A stretch of DNA of 64,000 bases from Shinella zoogloeoides (lineage in GTDB: Bacteria > Pseudomonadota > Alphaproteobacteria > Rhizobiales > Rhizobiaceae): NCBI RefSeq assembly GCF_020883495.1, contig NZ_CP086610.1, positions 1,035,501 through 1,099,500 of the forward strand, read 5' to 3'. Position 1 is the first letter of the stretch. Every line of letters starts with the position of its first letter. The notes under the pieces are model-generated. The model was not told the origin of the DNA. It saw only the letters and a program-made list of their open reading frames with translations, and ran no database searches. Both the position numbers and the translations under genes were made by a program. Of this stretch, positions 39,990 to 51,186 are shown piece by piece.

Positions 39990-40877
39990 ATGACATTGCA
40001 ATCGATGACCGGCTTCGCGCGGGTCGAGGGAACGAGCGGGCGCACGCGCTGGGCGTGGGAGCTGCGCTCGGTCAACGGCAAGGGGCTGGACCTGCGCCTG
40101 CGCCTGCCGCCCGGGCTGGAGGCGCTGGAAGCGGATGTGCGCCGGCTCGCCGGGGAAGCTTTTTCGCGCGGCAATCTCCAGATCGGCCTTGCGGTGAGCG
40201 TCAGCGAGGCGCAGGTCGAGGCCGTGGTGAACGAGGGCGCGCTGGCTGCCGTTCTGGCGCTGCGCGACCGGCTCACCGGCATCGTCGACCCCGCGCCGGT
40301 CAGGCTCGACACGCTGCTCTCGGTGCGCGGCATCGTGGATTTCCGCGAAGCCGAGGAGAGCGAGGCGGAGCGTGATGCGCGCGACGGCGATATCCGGACG
40401 GGTCTTGCCGAGGCGGTGCGTTGTCTTGCCGACATGCGGCGCAAGGAGGGGGCGGCGCTCGCCGAGGTTCTGCTCGGCCAGATCGCCCGCATCGAGGCGC
40501 TGACGGCGACCGTGGAGGCCGACCCCTCGCGCAGCGTCACGGCGATTGCCGAGCGGCTGGCCGGCCAGGTCGCCGCGCTGCTGCAGGGCGCAAGCGCCCT
40601 CGACCGTGACCGGCTGCATCAGGAAGCGGCGCTGCTTGCCACCAAGGCGGATCTGCGCGAGGAGATCGACCGGCTGAAGGCGCATGTCGCCGCTGCGCGC
40701 GAGCTTATCGCCGGGGGCGGTCCCATCGGCCGCAAGCTCGATTTTCTCGCACAGGAATTTAACCGGGAATCGAATACGATCTGTTCCAAGTCGAACGCCG
40801 CTGCTGTAACGGCTGCAGGTATCGAACTGAAGGTCGTCATCGACCAGTTCCGTGAACAGGTCCAGAATTTGGAGTAG
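39990..40877 (+). CDS. YicC-family endoribonuclease
   Basis: 295 aa from the ATG at 39990 (MTLQSMTGFARVEG, the usual start, with GGAGG upstream). The N-terminal YicC domain and the C-terminal DUF1732 (FLAQEFNRESNTICSKSNAAAVTAAGIELKVVIDQFREQVQNLE) are both complete. E. coli YicC is an endoribonuclease that cuts structured RNA. It is 3 nt from gmk, so the two are co-transcribed. The C-terminal block is highly conserved and is the strongest support. Confidence 0.9.
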   Translation: MTLQSMTGFARVEGTSGRTRWAWELRSVNGKGLDLRLRLPPGLEALEADVRRLAGEAFSRGNLQIGLAVSVSEAQVEAVVNEGALAAVLALRDRLTGIVDPAPVRLDTLLSVRGIVDFREAEESEAERDARDGDIRTGLAEAVRCLADMRRKEGAALAEVLLGQIARIEALTATVEADPSRSVTAIAERLAGQVAALLQGASALDRDRLHQEAALLATKADLREEIDRLKAHVAAARELIAGGGPIGRKLDFLAQEFNRESNTICSKSNAAAVTAAGIELKVVIDQFREQVQNLE

Positions 40878-40880
40878 GCC

Positions 40881-41540
<660 letters not shown>

Positions 41541-41557
41541 GGCACAGCGTTCGCGGC

Positions 41558-41712
41558 ACCCCCCTCTGTCCTGCCGGACATCTCCCCCACAAGGGGGGAG
41601 ATCGGATGGAGCAGCGCTTTGCTCCTCTTTGAGGCATCTGTCTGAGTGCGGTTCGCGCCTCTTGCCGATCTCCCCCCTTGTGGGGGAGATGCCCGGTAGG
41701 GCAGAGGGGGGT
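41558..41712. repeat. RIME-like palindromic repeat, copy 2
   Basis: Arms at about 41558-41605 and 41665-41712, with a spacer of 59 nt, share the sequence and layout of copy 1 at 12743 but with a few mismatches between arms. Each arm has the ATCTCCCCC...GGGGGAGAT hairpin. Sits between convergent gmk and rsmA, where it may also stop both transcripts. Confidence 0.85.
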
Positions 41713-41728
41713 ATCCCCCAGGCACCCC

Positions 41729-42556
41729 CTACAACGTGTTCGCCAGCCGAACGAACTCTTCCACGCTCAACGTCTCCGCCCGCCGCTGCGGATCGATCTC
41801 CGCCTTTGCCAGCAAAGCCTCCCCCCCAAGCGACTTCACACTCTGGCGCAGCATCTTGCGGCGCTGGCCGAAAGCGGCGTGGGTCACACGCTCCAGCGCG
41901 CTCACATCGCAGGGCAGCGGATTGGCGACCGGCTCCAGATGCACCACCGAGGATGTCACCTTCGGCGGCGGCGTGAAGGCCTGCGGCGGCACGTCGAAGG
42001 CCATGCGGGCATGGGTACGCCAGCCGCAGAGCACACCGAGCCGGCCGTAATGGTCGTCGTTCTCCTCGGCGACGATGCGTAGTCCCACCTCGCGCTGGAA
42101 CATCAGCGTCAGCGATTCCCAGAAGGGCGGCCAGGTCTTCGGCAGTAGCCAGTTAACGAGAAGCTGCGTGCCGACATTGTAGGGCAGGTTGGCGATGATG
42201 CGCACGGGCTCCCCCGGCGCCAGCGCCTCGAAATCCACCTTCAGCGCATCGCCTTCGATAACGGTCAGCCGGCCCGGATAGTGCTTGGAAACCTCCGCCA
42301 GCGCCGGCAGGCAGCGGGCGTCACGCTCGATTGCGATCACGCGCTTTGCGCCGAGCGCCAGGATGGCGCGCGTCAGGCCGCCGGGGCCGGGGCCGACCTC
42401 GATCACCGTATGGTTCCCGATGGGGCCGGCGGTGCGGGCGATCTTCTGCGTGAGGTTGAGGTCGAGCAGGAAGTTCTGGCCGAGCGCCTTCTTCGCGTCG
42501 AGACCGTGCCGCTGGATGACGTCGCGCAGGGGCGGAAGTCCGTCGAGTGCCGCCAT
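41729..42556 (-). CDS. rsmA: 16S rRNA dimethyladenosine transferase (KsgA)
   Basis: Methylates two adjacent adenosines near the 3' end of 16S rRNA during late small-subunit assembly. 275 aa; [20 protein letters not shown] motif [16 protein letters not shown], catalytic NLPY in [12 protein letters not shown], and the RNA-binding C-terminal domain. The start overlaps the pdxA stop by 1 nt (TGATG). Last gene of the lptF...pdxA-rsmA run. Confidence 0.96.
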   Translation of the reverse strand: MAALDGLPPLRDVIQRHGLDAKKALGQNFLLDLNLTQKIARTAGPIGNHTVIEVGPGPGGLTRAILALGAKRVIAIERDARCLPALAEVSKHYPGRLTVIEGDALKVDFEALAPGEPVRIIANLPYNVGTQLLVNWLLPKTWPPFWESLTLMFQREVGLRIVAEENDDHYGRLGVLCGWRTHARMAFDVPPQAFTPPPKVTSSVVHLEPVANPLPCDVSALERVTHAAFGQRRKMLRQSVKSLGGEALLAKAEIDPQRRAETLSVEEFVRLANTL

Positions 42557-43593
42557 CAGCGAGCCTCCCTTGCAATCCGCTCGTGGGCGGTAAGTTCGTG
42601 GGCGAGCCGCAGGGCGGCCAGCAGGCTGTCGGGCCTTGCAACGCCCTTGCCGGCCAGCGCGAAGGCCGTGCCATGGTCCGGCGAGGTGCGGATGAAGGGC
42701 AGGCCCAACGTGGCATTGACGGAATCGTCGAAGCCGAGCGCCTTGGCCGGGATCAGCGCCTGATCGTGGTACATGCAGAGCGCGACGTCATAGGTGGCGC
42801 GGGCGGCATCGTGGAACATCGTGTCCGCCGGAAGCGGGCCGACCGCATCGATACCGGCCGCCTTCAGCCGTTCGACGGCGGGGCGCACGATGGCGTCGTC
42901 CTCCAGCCCCAGCGCACCGCCTTCGCCGGCATGCGGATTGAGCCCGGCAAGGGCAAGGCGGGGCCGGGATATGCCGAAACGCTCGCGCAGATCCCGCTCG
43001 GTGATCGTCGCCGTCTCGAAGACGAGGTCTTCCGTCAGGGCGGCCGGAACATCCTTCAGCGGGATATGGATCGTGACAGGCACGGCGCGCAGCTTCGGTC
43101 CGGCCAGCAACATGACGGGCAGCAGGGAAGCCTGACCCGTTGCCCTGGCTGCGAGGTCCGCAAGAAATTCGGTATGGCCGGGGAAATTGAAACCGGCATC
43201 GTAGAGCACCGCCTTGGCGATCGGGTTCGTCACCACGGCGGCGGTGCGGCCTGCCATGGTGAGCGCGACGGCCTTCTCGATGGCGCCGGTGACGGCGGCG
43301 GCATTGCCGGAGTCGGGCGCGCCCGCGGTAACCGGGACGCTGCAATCGGAAGCAAGAACGGGGATGGCAGCGGAAAACACGGCATTTGCCGTTTCCGGCT
43401 CGGCCGCGGCAATCGTCACCGGAAGGCCGAGGGCGGCCGCGCGGTCGCGGAGGACCTGTGCATCACCGATGAAGAGAAAAGGGGGGAGGGAAAGCGTCTT
43501 GCGGGCCGACCAGAGGGCCAGCGCGATGTCAGGCCCGATCCCTGCCGGATCGCCCATGGTGAGCGCCAGCGGCGGAGTATTCGTCGTCGTCAT
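42556..43593 (-). CDS. pdxA: 4-hydroxythreonine-4-phosphate dehydrogenase
   Basis: NAD-dependent step of the long pyridoxal 5'-phosphate pathway. 345 aa from [22 protein letters not shown]. Metal-binding His residues appear in [22 protein letters not shown] and [10 protein letters not shown], as in the family. Overlaps rsmA by 1 nt, as in E. coli where pdxA-ksgA are also linked. Upstream, a GC hairpin (43617-43636) lies between the surA-like gene and this one. Confidence 0.95.
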   Translation of the reverse strand: MTTTNTPPLALTMGDPAGIGPDIALALWSARKTLSLPPFLFIGDAQVLRDRAAALGLPVTIAAAEPETANAVFSAAIPVLASDCSVPVTAGAPDSGNAAAVTGAIEKAVALTMAGRTAAVVTNPIAKAVLYDAGFNFPGHTEFLADLAARATGQASLLPVMLLAGPKLRAVPVTIHIPLKDVPAALTEDLVFETATITERDLRERFGISRPRLALAGLNPHAGEGGALGLEDDAIVRPAVERLKAAGIDAVGPLPADTMFHDAARATYDVALCMYHDQALIPAKALGFDDSVNATLGLPFIRTSPDHGTAFALAGKGVARPDSLLAALRLAHELTAHERIAREAR

Positions 43594-43616
43594 GAGGCCC
43601 TGCCGCTTGGTGAGAA

Positions 43617-43636
43617 GCGCCCCGCGAACGGGGCGC
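43617..43636. terminator. short GC hairpin between surA-like gene and pdxA
   Basis: GCGCCCC and GGGGCGC with a 6-nt loop; on the minus strand only TTCTC follows, so it may reduce rather than stop transcription. Confidence 0.3.
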
Positions 43637-43642
43637 CATGGG

Positions 43643-44581
43643 TCAGCGTTCGGTGATCGTCGCCTTCTTGCGCAGCTCGGCGACGTATTTCTTGCTGTTG
43701 GCGTCTTCCTCGCCACCCTTTGCCTTGGCAAGGTCCTCGGCACGGAAGACCATTTCGGCGGCGACGTCGTCGTTCACTTCGCGCTGCTTGCAGATCGCCA
43801 GATATTCGACGCCGCGCTCGGTGACGCGCGTGCCTGTCGTCTGGCCCTTGGCCTTCTCGATCAGCGGCTTCCAGTCTTCCGGCATTTGCGGCGCCAGGAC
43901 GCGGCCGAGGTCGCGGATCGAAACGTCGTGCATCGTCGCGGCGAAAGCCTTGGCCTGGTCGCAGCCGGGGAATTTGGAACGGGACGCTTCCGCTTCCGCC
44001 TTGCGCTTGCCGAGAATGGCGTTACGGCGCTTTTCCGGGACGACGAAGATGACCTGCTTGAGGAAATATTCGGTCGTCACCGGCTTCTTGCCACCGTTTT
44101 CCTGCATGCGTTCGACAAGGCTCTTGCCGTTGGCTTCACGACCGAAGCGCGCGTTGACGACGCGGGGCCAGCTCATCTGGAGGGCGATGAATTGCTTGAA
44201 ATGATCGGGGCCGACGCCGGCCTGGTTCAGGACCTTGGCGAGCTGCTCGGTGGACATCTTGTTGGACGAGGCGAAGCGCGCATAGGCGGCATCGACCTCC
44301 GCCGTGCTGACGGAGGCGCGCTGCTTGAGGATTTCGGCGCGCTTCAGCGTGTCCTCGATCAACTGCTCACGGGCGACGCTGCGCAGATTGCCCTTGGCGC
44401 GCTGCAGCTTGAGGAAGTTGACGCGGCGTTCGAGATCGCCGCTGGTGATCGGCGTGTTGTTGACGACCGCGACGACCGAGCTTGCGGCCTGCACGCTGCC
44501 TGCCGGGACGGTGATCGTCACCGCTGCTGCCAGCGCGACACCCATCATCATGGCGCGCATCGGAGATTGTCTGCCCATCAT
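43643..44581 (-). CDS. SurA-like periplasmic chaperone / peptidyl-prolyl isomerase domain protein
   Basis: 312 aa with a signal peptide (hydrophobic run ending VQAASS) and a SurA N-terminal domain ([27 protein letters not shown]), followed by a region that may hold a single parvulin-like domain; the usual parvulin signature is poor, so isomerase activity is doubtful. Start at 44581 has GAGGG eight nt upstream; a 10-codon extension lacks this. It lies directly after lptD. In gammaproteobacteria surA also follows lptD and the chaperone helps LptD fold, so the same role is inferred. Confidence 0.85.
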   Translation of the reverse strand: MMGRQSPMRAMMMGVALAAAVTITVPAGSVQAASSVVAVVNNTPITSGDLERRVNFLKLQRAKGNLRSVAREQLIEDTLKRAEILKQRASVSTAEVDAAYARFASSNKMSTEQLAKVLNQAGVGPDHFKQFIALQMSWPRVVNARFGREANGKSLVERMQENGGKKPVTTEYFLKQVIFVVPEKRRNAILGKRKAEAEASRSKFPGCDQAKAFAATMHDVSIRDLGRVLAPQMPEDWKPLIEKAKGQTTGTRVTERGVEYLAICKQREVNDDVAAEMVFRAEDLAKAKGGEEDANSKKYVAELRKKATITER

Positions 44582-44723
44582 GCCAGTCCCTCTTTCAAAT
44601 CCATCTTGCATCGGTGTGCCTGCCGCGCGATATCGTCGACCGAACGCGCGAGGCGGCAGGCGCTTTGTCCCGATGTGCATAATACATGCGGCCAAACGAT
44701 GACAAGAGCAGCTTGCGGGCCTG

Positions 44724-47060
44724 TCAGAAGCCCGTAAGCGTCGTGTCGCCGATCTGGATGTCGCCGAGCGTGCGGAACATCAGGCGCGCGCCGATCGACC
44801 AGTCGTTCGCCTGGCTGCTCGATTTGTCTCGCGTCTGCTCGTAGACGATCGAGAAGACGGTGTCGCGATCGTCATAGGAAAGACCTACGCCGTTGCGCGA
44901 AACGATGTGGTTGCCGATGTCGTAGGTGACGGAGCCGAAGACGGACCAGTAGTCGTGGAACTTGAGGGCGGCAGCGCCCTGAATTTCGCTGGACGTATCC
45001 GCCAGGCCGTAGCGCGGCTGGGCGCCGATGCGCGTATAGATGATCTCGGTCTCGAAGCTGTCGCCGTTGAAGCGCAGCGAGGTATCGTTGCGGCGCAGCG
45101 AAAGGTCGTCCTTGTCCAGCCGTGCGCTAGTGGCGAAGGAGATGCCGTTCGGCAGGTCGATGCCGGTCATGCCGACATAGTCGGATGCATCGGTTTCCAG
45201 GCCGGAATCCGAGCCGGCATTCACGAGATCCGCGGTCGCGAAGGAGTTTACGCCGCCAAGGTGGAAGGACTGGCCAACGATGCTGCGCAGAAGCACGCCG
45301 TTGTCGAAGGTGCCGGTATAGCGCACGCCGAGATTGGCGCGCGTGCCGCCTTCGATCCGGTCGAAGCCGGAGAACTTGTCACGCTCGAAGAGGTTGGTGG
45401 CGTCGAAGACGAAGCTTTGCGCATCCTCGTTCGGCAGGCCGCCGGCATGATCCTCGTCGGGGCGTGCATAAATCTGCGCGATCGGTTCGAAGAGATGCGT
45501 GCTGTAATCCGTCGTCACGAGGACCGGGTAGCGGGCTTCCAGGCCCGCCGTCAGCATGGAGCGGGTCGCACTGTCATCGGACACGAAGGAGCTGGTATAG
45601 CCGACCGGCGGGCGCATATCGAGCCTATGAACGTCGCCGCGTGCGGCGAGCATCGGTGTCAGGACCAGACCGCCGGGCACGATGAACTGGCGCTTCCATT
45701 CCACTTCGCTCGTCAGCCGCGTCATGCTGCCTTCGAGGCCGCGGAAGCGGTCGACGCCGTACGCTGTGGTGTAGGTGTCGGGGAGGTCGCGATCGGTATT
45801 GGTGATATTCGTCGTGACGCTGAGTTCACCGCCGAGCACCGGCTGGGGAACAATATATTCGTGGTCGAGCGTCTGAACGATAGCCTGCTGGCGTTCCGCC
45901 TTGTCCTCGGGGTCGGCGTCCTGGACGTCGAAGTAGAAGGCGCGCAGATCGAAACTGTTGCGGCGGCCAAGGCCGGAAAGATAGCCCTGGTTGACGTTGG
46001 TTCGAGCGTCGAAGCCCTTGATTTCATAGGTGCGCGAGAAGTTGTTGTCGCTCTGCGCCATCACCTTCCAGCCGAAGGTCCAGCGCGGATTGATCTGGAA
46101 ATTGCCGGTTGAGGCGACCATGCCGCGGAAGCCGTCTTCTTCCCAGTCGCTCGTATGCTCCGTGAAATCTTCCGCATTCATCTGCCGGATGCCGGCGGCG
46201 CGCAGCGTGGCCTGACCGTTATGGAAGCGCTTGCGGAACTCCCCTTCCATCAGGAAGCCCTGGTTCGTCAGGACGGTCGGCGACAGCGTGGCGTCCATGT
46301 CGGGCGCAATGGCGATGTAATAGGGGGTCGTCACGCCGAAGCCGAGCTTCTGCGTCATGCTGAACTGCGGGAAGAGGAAGCCGGTCTTCCGCTTGACGGT
46401 GTGGTCCGGCACCTCGATCACCGGAATATAGGCGATCGGCTTGCCGAACATCTCGAAGCGGGCGCGCTCGAGGCGGATCGTCTTGGTGCGGCCGTTCTGC
46501 ACGACGCGCTCGGCCTTGACTTCCCATATGCCGCGATGGGTCGGGTCGGTGGCGCAGGGCGTACAGGCGGTATAGACGGCGTGGTTGAGGATCATCTCCT
46601 CTTCGTTGACGCGCTCGCCGCTGGTGGCGGCAAGCTTCGTCAAGTCGGTCGTCTCGATGCGCAGGGCATTGATGAAGCCGTTGGCGAAATCGTCCGACAT
46701 ATCCATCTCGTCGCCGTAGATGCGATTGCCGGTGGGTTCGACGAATTCGATATTGCCGCGCGCCTTCAGCCGGCCCGTCTTCTGGTCGTAGATGACCTCG
46801 CGGGCGACGAGCTTGTAGCCGCCGTAATCGATCTGCACGGCACCGCGGGCGACGACTGTCTCGTTGTCATTGTTATAGACGAGTTCATTGGCCGCGAGCA
46901 GCAGCTTGCTGTCCTCGGGAATGTTCGGCTGCAGCGTCGAGCTGTCGACGGCCTGCGCATATGCGGGAAGGGAGAATGCGGGCATGAGGGCGCACGTGGC
47001 CGCACCTGCAAGCAGGGCGGCTTTCAACCACCGATTCTTTTTGCGGTCGCCTGCCGCCAC
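44724..47060 (-). CDS. lptD: LPS-assembly outer-membrane protein LptD
   Basis: Outer-membrane translocon that inserts lipopolysaccharide in the outer leaflet, with LptE. 778 aa: signal peptide ending AYAQA, N-terminal OstA/LptA-like beta-jellyroll (LLLAANELVYNNDNETVVARGAVQIDYGGYK), then a large beta-barrel ending in GF near TLTGF. Four-cysteine pattern of gamma LptD is reduced; CTPCATD is visible. GTG start at 47060 overlaps the lptG stop (TAGTG). lptE is not in the window. Confidence 0.94.
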   Translation of the reverse strand: MAAGDRKKNRWLKAALLAGAATCALMPAFSLPAYAQAVDSSTLQPNIPEDSKLLLAANELVYNNDNETVVARGAVQIDYGGYKLVAREVIYDQKTGRLKARGNIEFVEPTGNRIYGDEMDMSDDFANGFINALRIETTDLTKLAATSGERVNEEEMILNHAVYTACTPCATDPTHRGIWEVKAERVVQNGRTKTIRLERARFEMFGKPIAYIPVIEVPDHTVKRKTGFLFPQFSMTQKLGFGVTTPYYIAIAPDMDATLSPTVLTNQGFLMEGEFRKRFHNGQATLRAAGIRQMNAEDFTEHTSDWEEDGFRGMVASTGNFQINPRWTFGWKVMAQSDNNFSRTYEIKGFDARTNVNQGYLSGLGRRNSFDLRAFYFDVQDADPEDKAERQQAIVQTLDHEYIVPQPVLGGELSVTTNITNTDRDLPDTYTTAYGVDRFRGLEGSMTRLTSEVEWKRQFIVPGGLVLTPMLAARGDVHRLDMRPPVGYTSSFVSDDSATRSMLTAGLEARYPVLVTTDYSTHLFEPIAQIYARPDEDHAGGLPNEDAQSFVFDATNLFERDKFSGFDRIEGGTRANLGVRYTGTFDNGVLLRSIVGQSFHLGGVNSFATADLVNAGSDSGLETDASDYVGMTGIDLPNGISFATSARLDKDDLSLRRNDTSLRFNGDSFETEIIYTRIGAQPRYGLADTSSEIQGAAALKFHDYWSVFGSVTYDIGNHIVSRNGVGLSYDDRDTVFSIVYEQTRDKSSSQANDWSIGARLMFRTLGDIQIGDTTLTGF

Positions 47061-48142
47061 TAGCCGTCCTCCTGATGCAGAAGAATCGTTGCCCCCAGAG
47101 ACATTGCGACGACCACTGGGAGCCAGGCCGCAACGAACGGAGGAACAACACCGCTGCTTCCGAATGCCTTCACAAGCACGGTGACGACATAAAGCATGAA
47201 GCCCGAAAGGATTCCACCCAGAATCACCGCACGCGATTGATTAAACCGACTAAATTTTAAGGATACACAGGCTGCGATCAGGGTCATCGCAACCAGGAGC
47301 AGCGGCAGCGAAAGCATGGAATGGAACTGCGTTTCCATCGCATTCGTCGGGAAGCCGAAGGATCTTGCGGCCTCTATCTTCCGGCCAAGGTCGAAAAAGG
47401 CAATGCTTTCAGGCTTTTCAAGGCTCTCCTGAACGAACTCCCGTTTCAGGTTGGTACGAAGCTGTACCTCATCGAGACGAACGGGCAATTCGCCGGTGCG
47501 CGTCTCGTGCACATTCTTAAGAAGCCAGTAACCATCTTCCAAAGTGGCCGAGGCGGCATCCTGCCGAAGCACGATCCGGCTGTCGGAATCGAAGTGGATG
47601 ACGGAGACGTTCACAAGCCGCGTTCCATCGTCGAGAACCGCCTTCGCGCCGATGATCGCCTCGTCCTTGCCGTAGATCTGGCGGATCCACGGAACGGCGT
47701 TTTCCGACCGGGCGCCGCTTGTCGCGCCCCAGGAGGTTTCGAATTCCTGCGCCTTCCGGCTGCCCCAGGCCGCGAGCGGATTGAGCACGAGCACCGCGAG
47801 CACGCCGAACAGGAAGGCGCCGGCAACGAAGGGCCGCAGGAACTGCCAGACGGAAATGCCCGCCGCGCGCGTGACGACCAGTTCGTAGCGCCGGTTCAGC
47901 GAGATAAGAGCCGCCATGCCGGCAAAAAGCGCGACGAAGGGCACGGTCTGCATCATGATCATGGGAATGCGCAGCGCCGTCACCAGCAGGCCGGTGGACA
48001 GCGTATAGCCGGGCAGGGAGCCGATGCGGTTCGACATCTCGCTGAAGTCGATGATGAAGATCAGCGCGAAGATGCCGAGCAGAAACCAGACCGTGGTGAC
48101 GACGTAGCGGCGGAAGAAATAAAGTCCGAGCGTGCGAATCAT
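47060..48142 (-). CDS. lptG: LPS export permease LptG
   Basis: One of two membrane subunits of the LptB2FGC transporter that extracts LPS from the inner membrane. 360 aa, YjgP/YjgQ family: MIRTLGLYFFRRYVVTTVWFL, three N-terminal and three C-terminal helices with a periplasmic jellyroll between. Start at 48142 overlaps the lptF stop by 4 nt (ATGA). Paired with lptF here and followed by lptD. Confidence 0.93.
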   Translation of the reverse strand: MIRTLGLYFFRRYVVTTVWFLLGIFALIFIIDFSEMSNRIGSLPGYTLSTGLLVTALRIPMIMMQTVPFVALFAGMAALISLNRRYELVVTRAAGISVWQFLRPFVAGAFLFGVLAVLVLNPLAAWGSRKAQEFETSWGATSGARSENAVPWIRQIYGKDEAIIGAKAVLDDGTRLVNVSVIHFDSDSRIVLRQDAASATLEDGYWLLKNVHETRTGELPVRLDEVQLRTNLKREFVQESLEKPESIAFFDLGRKIEAARSFGFPTNAMETQFHSMLSLPLLLVAMTLIAACVSLKFSRFNQSRAVILGGILSGFMLYVVTVLVKAFGSSGVVPPFVAAWLPVVVAMSLGATILLHQEDG

Positions 48143-49323
48143 GGCTTGCCGCTCCCGCCCGCGGAGGCCGGTCCGGCCTTCCTGAAGCGCGCAAGCAGGC
48201 GCTCGCGCTGCTCGCGGAGGCGATCGCCGAGCGTTGCCGGAATATCGAGGCTCTTGTTGCGCGTGAGATAGCGGACGGCGAGCGCCGCGGTGAGGATCGG
48301 GATAAGATACATGATCGGTATGAAATAGACGGACTTTTCGGCGCTGTTGGATGCGTAGAAGCTTGCCCAGCGCACGAAGAGCGCCGTCAGCAGCGCGGTG
48401 ACCATGGGATGCATGCGCGCTTCGCGGTGCGAGCGCGCATCGCCACTGACGACGAGCGCGATCAGGCCGAAGACGATCGGGAACAGCCATTCGGTGAAGC
48501 GGCGGTGCAGCTCGGCGGTGAAGGAGCCCGGATTGCTCTTGAGCTGCGGATCGTTGGGATCCGGGTTGAAGAGGTAGGGCAGGTCGCGGTCCTTGGCGCG
48601 GATATTCGCGCTACCGCTGCTCTGGGTGAGGTCGGCGAGGTCGAAGGCGTAGGATTCGAACTTGATGATGGAGACGTTGCCGTCCGGCAGCTTGCGGTGC
48701 ACCTCGCCGTCCTTCATCACCAGCGCCGAGGATTTCTCGTCCACCGCGCCCTCGCGGGCGTAATAGACCATTTCGAAACGCGGATCGCGGTTGTCGGCGA
48801 CGAAGATGCCGTGCAGCACGCCGCCGCCCCGCCGTTCCGCCACCTGTACATAAAGACCGTCGGCGACCTTGCGGAAGGTGTTTTCCTGCACGACGGAAGA
48901 GAGCATGTCGGCATTAGCCGTCGCGATCATCTTGCGCACGGCCATGCGGGAATAGGGCTCGACGAAATTGTCGACGGCGAAGGAGACGAGGCTCATCGCC
49001 ACGGCGAGGACCATGATCGGCCGGATGATGGTCGAGCGCGAACTGCCGGCCGAGTTCAGCACCGTCAGCTCCGAATCGGCGTTCATGACGGTGAGCGTCT
49101 GCGATACGCCGATGACGAGCGCGAAGGGCAGGATGATCGGGATGACGGAGGGCAGGATCAGCGTCGCCAGTTTCAGGAAGGCGAAGATCGACTGGCCGCT
49201 GTCGGTGACGAGATTGATGCTGGTGAGCGCCTGCGTGACCCACACGATGCCGAGCAGCGGCAGCAATGTCGCGATGAACATGAGCGACGCCCGCCGCAGG
49301 ATATAGCGCTCGATCAGTTTCAT
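48139..49323 (-). CDS. lptF: LPS export permease LptF
   Basis: Partner of LptG in the LPS exporter. 394 aa, starting MKLIERYILRRASLMFIATLLPLLGIVWVTQAL, with YjgP/YjgQ helices and the periplasmic segment. The gene order lptF-lptG-lptD is typical for alphaproteobacteria. Promoter must lie in 49324-49597, which it shares in part with divergent pepA. Confidence 0.93.
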   Translation of the reverse strand: MKLIERYILRRASLMFIATLLPLLGIVWVTQALTSINLVTDSGQSIFAFLKLATLILPSVIPIILPFALVIGVSQTLTVMNADSELTVLNSAGSSRSTIIRPIMVLAVAMSLVSFAVDNFVEPYSRMAVRKMIATANADMLSSVVQENTFRKVADGLYVQVAERRGGGVLHGIFVADNRDPRFEMVYYAREGAVDEKSSALVMKDGEVHRKLPDGNVSIIKFESYAFDLADLTQSSGSANIRAKDRDLPYLFNPDPNDPQLKSNPGSFTAELHRRFTEWLFPIVFGLIALVVSGDARSHREARMHPMVTALLTALFVRWASFYASNSAEKSVYFIPIMYLIPILTAALAVRYLTRNKSLDIPATLGDRLREQRERLLARFRKAGPASAGGSGKP

Positions 49324-49688
49324 CGTTTGGTCCGTGTTTCCGACGGGCTATTGCCGCTGCGGGTCATGACGCCATCGGTTTTGCCATGGCCATATAAGCT
49401 TTCTTCAGGCTGACGCCAGAGCCAAGAGTCTCCGCCCCGATGGAAAATTTATGACGAACAAGCGTGGCTAACGATCTCTAAACAAGCCGGCGCATCTTGC
49501 CAAGCGCTGTAAAAGCGACAAGGAATTGATGCGACCGGCGCAATTCCGGCGGGGCGTAGAGAGGCTCCGGGTCCGGTATTGCCTGGAAAATTGAGAGGGG
49601 CGTTTTCGCTTTTCCGAGGAAAAGCGCGATACGCCCGTGGCCTTCGCGGCCGAACGAAAGGCCGCAAGGCCCCTATGCGGAGTAAGAC
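49324..49688. other. 365-bp divergent intergenic region, lptF / pepA
   Basis: No gene is supported. It should hold both promoters; none matches the consensus clearly. The pepA side (49598-49671) folds in two strong hairpins. Confidence 0.5.
49598..49671 (+). promoter_or_regulatory. double-hairpin leader of pepA
   Basis: First hairpin 49598-49636: GGGCGT/ACGCCC outer stem and CGCTTTTC/GAAAAGCG inner stem with a CGAG loop. Second hairpin 49639-49671: GGCCTTCGCGGCC pairs with GGCCGCAAGGCC apart from one bulged C. They end 17 nt before the pepA ATG, and no T-tract follows, so they are more likely a leader structure than a terminator. Confidence 0.5.
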
Positions 49689-51179
49689 ATGACTTCCAGA
49701 TCCGACATCGGTTTTGCCAAGACGGCCCGCGTTTCGGGTGGCCTTGCGATCCTTCTCCAGGTTGCCGGCGGCGAGGCTGCGGGCCTTGGAGACCTCGATC
49801 CGGAAGGGATCGTCGGCCGGGCGGCCGGCGTTGCGAAATTCACCGGCAAGGCGCTGAAGAGCCTCGATGTGCTGGCGCCGCACGGTGCGCCGGCGGACCG
49901 CATCGTCGTGCTTGGCCTTGGCGAGGCGGACAGGCTGACGGCCCATGACTGGCTGAAGGCCGGCGGCGCCGCCGCCGCGAAGATCGGCCGCGCCGAGAAG
50001 GTCGCGATCTATCTCGATGCGCCGGGCGTTACCCTCACGGCGCGCAATGCCGCCGATTTCGCCCTCGGCATGCAGCTCGGCGCCTACAGCTTCGACACTT
50101 ACAAGACGAAGAAGGCCGATGACGACGAGGCGAAGAACGGCAAGAACGTGAAGGTGACGATCGTCACGGCCGCCGCCGCGGCGGCCAAGAAGGCGAACGA
50201 CGTCTCGGATGCGGTTGCCGCCGGCGTGATTCTCGCCCGCAACCTCGTCAACGAACCGGCCAATGTGCTCGGCCCGGTCGAGTTCGCCGACAAGGCCAAG
50301 GCGCTGGAAAAGCTCGGCGTCGAGGTGGATATCCTCACCGAGCGCGAGATGAAGAAGCTCGGCATGGCCGCGCTGCTCGGCGTCGCTCAAGGCTCCGTGC
50401 GTCCGCCGCGCCTTGCGGTCATGCAGTGGAAGGGCGGCAGGGAGAAGGACCGGCCCATCGCCTTCATCGGCAAGGGCGTCGTCTTCGATACCGGCGGCAT
50501 CTCCATCAAGCCGGCGGCCGGTATGGAGGACATGAAGGGCGACATGGGCGGTGCGGCCGCCGTCATCGGCCTCATGCACACGCTCGCCGCGCGCAAGGCC
50601 AAGGCCAATGTCGTCGGCATCCTCGGCCTCGTGGAAAACATGCCGGACGGCAACGCCCAGCGCCCCGGCGACATCGTGAAATCCATGTCCGGCCAGACTA
50701 TCGAGGTCATCAACACGGATGCCGAAGGCCGCCTCGTGCTCTGCGATGCGCTCTGGTACTGCAACGAGACCTTCAAGCCGCAGTTCATGGTGAATCTGGC
50801 GACGCTGACCGGCGCGATCATGGTCGCGCTCGGCAGCCATCATGCCGGCCTCTTCTCCAACGACGATACGCTGGCCGCGCGCCTTACCGCCGCCGGCCTC
50901 GTCACCAGCGAGCGTCTGTGGCGCATGCCGCTCGGCCGAGAATACGACAAGATGATCGACAGCAAGTTCGCCGACATGAAGAATACCGGCGGCCGCTATG
51001 CCGGCTCGATCACCGCCGCGCAGTTCCTGCAGCGCTTCGTCAAGGATACGCCCTGGGCGCATCTCGATATCGCGGGAACGGCGATGGGCTCGCCCACCGA
51101 CGAGATCAACCGGTCCTGGGGTTCCGGCTTCGGCGTGCGCCTGCTCGACGAGCTGGTGCGGGCGAACTACGAAGGGTGA
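49689..51179 (+). CDS. pepA: leucyl aminopeptidase
   Basis: Hexameric M17 metallopeptidase that removes N-terminal residues. 496 aa; [34 protein letters not shown] holds the metal-site Lys and Asp, and NTDAEGRL is the family signature with the catalytic Arg. In E. coli PepA also binds DNA; no evidence of that here. Start at 49689 (MTSRSDIGF) follows GGAG. Its stop lies 7 nt before the holC GTG. Confidence 0.95.
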   Translation: MTSRSDIGFAKTARVSGGLAILLQVAGGEAAGLGDLDPEGIVGRAAGVAKFTGKALKSLDVLAPHGAPADRIVVLGLGEADRLTAHDWLKAGGAAAAKIGRAEKVAIYLDAPGVTLTARNAADFALGMQLGAYSFDTYKTKKADDDEAKNGKNVKVTIVTAAAAAAKKANDVSDAVAAGVILARNLVNEPANVLGPVEFADKAKALEKLGVEVDILTEREMKKLGMAALLGVAQGSVRPPRLAVMQWKGGREKDRPIAFIGKGVVFDTGGISIKPAAGMEDMKGDMGGAAAVIGLMHTLAARKAKANVVGILGLVENMPDGNAQRPGDIVKSMSGQTIEVINTDAEGRLVLCDALWYCNETFKPQFMVNLATLTGAIMVALGSHHAGLFSNDDTLAARLTAAGLVTSERLWRMPLGREYDKMIDSKFADMKNTGGRYAGSITAAQFLQRFVKDTPWAHLDIAGTAMGSPTDEINRSWGSGFGVRLLDELVRANYEG

Positions 51180-51186
51180 TGGAAGG

